From the NCBI GenBank assembly GCA_019420265.1, contig JAHZHM010000276.1, forward strand, positions 24,565 to 30,869: a stretch of 6,305 nucleotides of DNA. Reading direction: 5' to 3'. The translations under genes were made by a program, and so were the position numbers. Numbering within the stretch: the stretch's first letter is position 1; each line of letters begins with the position of its first letter. This document shows positions 4,782-6,305 of the stretch, one piece after another. The notes beneath the pieces were generated by a model. The model was given only the letters and a program-made list of their open reading frames with translations, ran no database searches and was not told where the DNA came from. Source of the DNA: Clostridiales bacterium (lineage in GTDB: Bacteria; Bacillota; Clostridia; Christensenellales; Christensenellaceae).

Positions 4782-5030
4782 ATACCCCCAAAGCGGCTGC
4801 TCAAAACCGCCGGGATGGTCAAGACCAAAAACCAGCGTTTTTCTGCCAAGAAAACGCGTCCCTCGGTGGGGAGCCAAGCAAAGCCCGGTGCCTGGGCGGT
4901 GCTCGCTCCCTTTCTGTGTTTTGCACTTTGGTATAGCAGTAAAAATATGGAGCGCCCGGCGCCTGCATGAGAGAGCACCCATGCCTTTTGAATAGGTTCA
5001 GAAAAGGTAACTTTTTGGGCTGAAAATTCA
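4782..5030. other. Structured intergenic region without a recognisable gene
   Basis: About 250 bp with several nested palindromes but no convincing coding frame. Seen are TGGTC-AA-GACCA (4816-4827), GCGTTTT (4835-4841) paired with AAAACGC (4851-4857), a direct repeat GCCCGG(T/C)GCCTG at 4883-4894 and 4954-4965, and an 11-base inverted pair GGTGCTCGCTC (4898-4908) / GAGAGAGCACC (4969-4979) with one mismatch. A minus-strand frame is open across here but runs on antisense through the solute-binding protein gene and has no ribosome-binding site. It may be an intergenic repeat or the remains of one. I cannot link it to the element at 390-1064. Confidence 0.45.
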
Positions 5031-5031
5031 G

Positions 5032-5060
5032 TTTACTATCCCTGGAAACTATAGTATAGT
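5032..5060 (+). promoter_or_regulatory. Promoter and possible operator of the solute-binding protein gene
   Basis: -35 TTTACT (5032-5037), a 17-bp spacer and -10 TATAGT (5055-5060). A 7-bp perfect inverted repeat, TTACTAT (5033-5039) / ATAGTAA (5056-5062), overlaps both boxes and could be an operator. The predicted start near 5067 gives a leader of about 34 nt, with the ribosome-binding site GGAGGG at 5092-5097 three bases before the ATG. Confidence 0.55.
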
Positions 5061-5100
5061 AACCATATTCAATAGGCGCCGAACTAAATATGGAGGGAAA

Positions 5101-6147
5101 ATGAAAAAGACAATTTCTATTGTGCTCGCATTGCTTTTGGTTGCGATGCTGTTCGTCTCCTGTTCCAAGGGCGGCGAAGACAAGCCGGATAACAGCCCTG
5201 CTGCTGATCCTGCCCAATCGGCCGATGCCCAGGGCGGCGATAAAGAAATCGGAGAGATCACGGTTATTATGCAAACCCTCAATGGCTCTTTCTGGTCGGA
5301 TGTGAAGAGAGGCGTTGAGAAGGCAATCGATGAGCTGGCTGAAAAAGGTGTGAAATGCAGCGTCAACGCCCCGGACGACGGCACCAACCTGCAGGCTCAG
5401 GTCGAAATGATAGAAGCCGCCGTTGCGAAAGAGGTCAGCGCTATTGCCATTTCTCCCGGAGATCCGGCGTCTGTCGGCAGTGCGATGGATATCTGCAAGG
5501 CGAAGAATATCCCTGTTGTCCTCTTGAATACCAACGCTGATTCGGACTGGCCGGTCTGCATGGTTGCTTCGGATAACTATAAGCTTGGAGCACAGGCCGG
5601 CGAAGCTCTGGGCAAAGCCATGGACGGCAAGGGCCTTTGGGCAATGATCAACTGGAATGACAGCGTTGTTACCAGCGCTCAGCGCTCCGCGGGCGCAGCC
5701 GACTATATCAAGGAGCACTACCCGGATATGGAATGCTATCAGATGTTCTATTCCTATAGTGTTGCAGACGCTGACCTGACGTTCGCCCGCGATACGCTGA
5801 CGGCCCGCAAAGATTTCGGCGGCTTCATTACAGCGTCAGAAGGGCAGCTGACCCCGACCATTACTGCGGTTGAGGAAGCCGGCAGAGTTGGTGATGTCAA
5901 GATCGTCTCTATCGACCTCTCGCCTGTTTCCCTTGAATATATCAGAAGCGGCGCTGTCGCGGCTGTTTCTACGCAGAACCCCCTCAATATGGGCTATACC
6001 GGCACGATGACGGCCTACAAAGTTGCCCTCGGCGAAGAGGTTCCGGAATTTATCGACAGCGGCTGTGCTATCGTTGATAAGGACAGCATGGAAAACGATG
6101 AGGAAGTCCGTAAAATTCTCATAGACCACCGGCTGATCGAGGCTTAG
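5101..6147 (+). CDS. Sugar-type ABC transporter substrate-binding lipoprotein
   Basis: A 348-residue extracytoplasmic solute-binding protein of the type 1 periplasmic binding fold (ribose-binding protein-like, Peripla_BP_4 type). The N-terminus is a lipoprotein signal: KK, a hydrophobic stretch at 5-19, and a lipobox ending VSC with C21 as the lipidated residue (F at -3 is slightly unusual). A flexible linker rich in D, P, A and G follows at about 22-48. The mature domain begins at EITVIMQTLNGSFWSDVKRGVEKA (52-75). It continues with QAQVEMIEAAVAKEVSAIAISPGDPASV (98-125), the hinge strand IPVVLLNT (137-144), ASDNYKLGAQAGEAL (156-170), and the second lobe with STQNPLNMGYTG (290-301). Such proteins deliver sugars or related ligands to an ABC permease; the ligand cannot be assigned. 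It has its own promoter and is followed by a strong terminator. No ATPase or permease gene lies in the window; they may follow beyond 6305 or be elsewhere. Confidence 0.9.
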   Translation: MKKTISIVLALLLVAMLFVSCSKGGEDKPDNSPAADPAQSADAQGGDKEIGEITVIMQTLNGSFWSDVKRGVEKAIDELAEKGVKCSVNAPDDGTNLQAQVEMIEAAVAKEVSAIAISPGDPASVGSAMDICKAKNIPVVLLNTNADSDWPVCMVASDNYKLGAQAGEALGKAMDGKGLWAMINWNDSVVTSAQRSAGAADYIKEHYPDMECYQMFYSYSVADADLTFARDTLTARKDFGGFITASEGQLTPTITAVEEAGRVGDVKIVSIDLSPVSLEYIRSGAVAAVSTQNPLNMGYTGTMTAYKVALGEEVPEFIDSGCAIVDKDSMENDEEVRKILIDHRLIEA

Positions 6148-6166
6148 CCAGAAGAAGAAAATATGC

Positions 6167-6197
6167 AAAGCCCTCCGCAAATGCGGGGGGCTTTTTT
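6167..6197 (+). terminator. Intrinsic terminator after the solute-binding protein gene
   Basis: A stem of about 12 bp, AAAGCCCTCCGC (6167-6178) / GCGGGGGGCTTT (6183-6194), has one T-G wobble and an AAAT loop, and ends in six T (6192-6197). It lies 20 bases after the stop codon. In ABC operons such a hairpin between the binding-protein gene and the permease genes often sets a high ratio of binding protein; here it could also be the true operon end. Confidence 0.9.
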
Positions 6198-6305
6198 GGG
6201 AGCACAGTGTCATAAAAATGCAAAATTTACAATTAAGTCCCGGAAGTTTTGTCATAATTTTGGGCGCGGCCTGGCCCGGATGTTGAGAAAGAATGAAGCA
6301 TGGGA
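6198..6305 (+). other. AT-rich region leading toward a possible next gene
   Basis: After the terminator the sequence is AT-rich, with a direct repeat TGTCATAA at 6208-6215 and 6250-6257 (42 bp apart). A TTTACA at 6226-6231 could be a -35 box, but the nearest -10-like CATAAT (6253-6258) is spaced at 21 bp, which is too long for a confident promoter. An ATG at 6293-6295 (M-K-H-G) could begin the next gene, but its ribosome-binding site is weak and the window ends there. Confidence 0.3.

Noticed and set aside
5060..5100. A riboswitch in the leader of the solute-binding protein gene
   Set aside because: The predicted leader is only about 34 nt, too short for a known aptamer with an expression platform.
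4819..5718. A minus-strand frame of 299 codons opposite the solute-binding protein gene
   Set aside because: It is antisense to a well-supported lipoprotein gene and has no family features or ribosome-binding site.

Overview
The window is a fairly GC-rich bacterial chromosome segment. Purine-rich Shine-Dalgarno sites, sigma-70/SigA-type promoters, strong intrinsic terminators and a lipoprotein-type solute-binding protein suggest a Gram-positive anaerobe of the Clostridia/Bacillota type. That placement is inference from style and gene families; there is no rRNA or other marker. I saw no tRNA, rRNA, CRISPR array, transposase or phage gene.

Layout: (1) 2-388, the C-terminal part of an AEC-family (auxin efflux carrier-like) permease, cut by the left edge. 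(2) About 390-1064, a non-coding stretch of roughly 675 bp built from repeats. Its two outer ends are matching inverted sequences of about 45 bp, each carrying a perfect ATGGGGC-NNN-GCCCCAT hairpin; inside are two direct copies of a unit of about 178 bp. (3) 1108-1548 (-), a GNAT acetyltransferase, and 1686-2039 (+), a one-domain cupin, transcribed divergently from two well-formed back-to-back promoters. (4) 2156-2875 (-), a glycerophosphodiester phosphodiesterase (GDPD), convergent with the cupin across a bidirectional terminator. (5) 2987-3751 and 3919-4680 (+), two AraC-family regulators about 75% identical, produced by a tandem duplication. (6) Two terminators, then about 250 bp of structured non-coding DNA. 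(7) 5101-6147 (+), a sugar-type ABC transporter substrate-binding lipoprotein with its own promoter and terminator. (8) A short AT-rich stretch that probably leads into the next gene.

The most informative observation is the history of the AraC pair. The duplicated block covers not only the regulator but also its promoter, its leader and the first codons of the divergent GDPD gene. A decayed copy of the GDPD ribosome-binding site and first codons, with both start codons mutated, is still readable on the minus strand just upstream of the second regulator. The untranslated leader is identical between copies, while the N-terminal sensor domains have diverged strongly. This suggests two regulators with similar DNA-binding and expression properties but different signals.

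How the genes may work together is only partly visible. AraC regulators often control neighbouring carbohydrate transport genes, so one or both may control the solute-binding protein downstream or the divergent GDPD gene; this is inference. The GNAT and cupin genes look like independent housekeeping or accessory functions. I find no clear multi-gene novel system. The candidates for undescribed biology are the composite repeat at 390-1064 and the duplicated regulator module.
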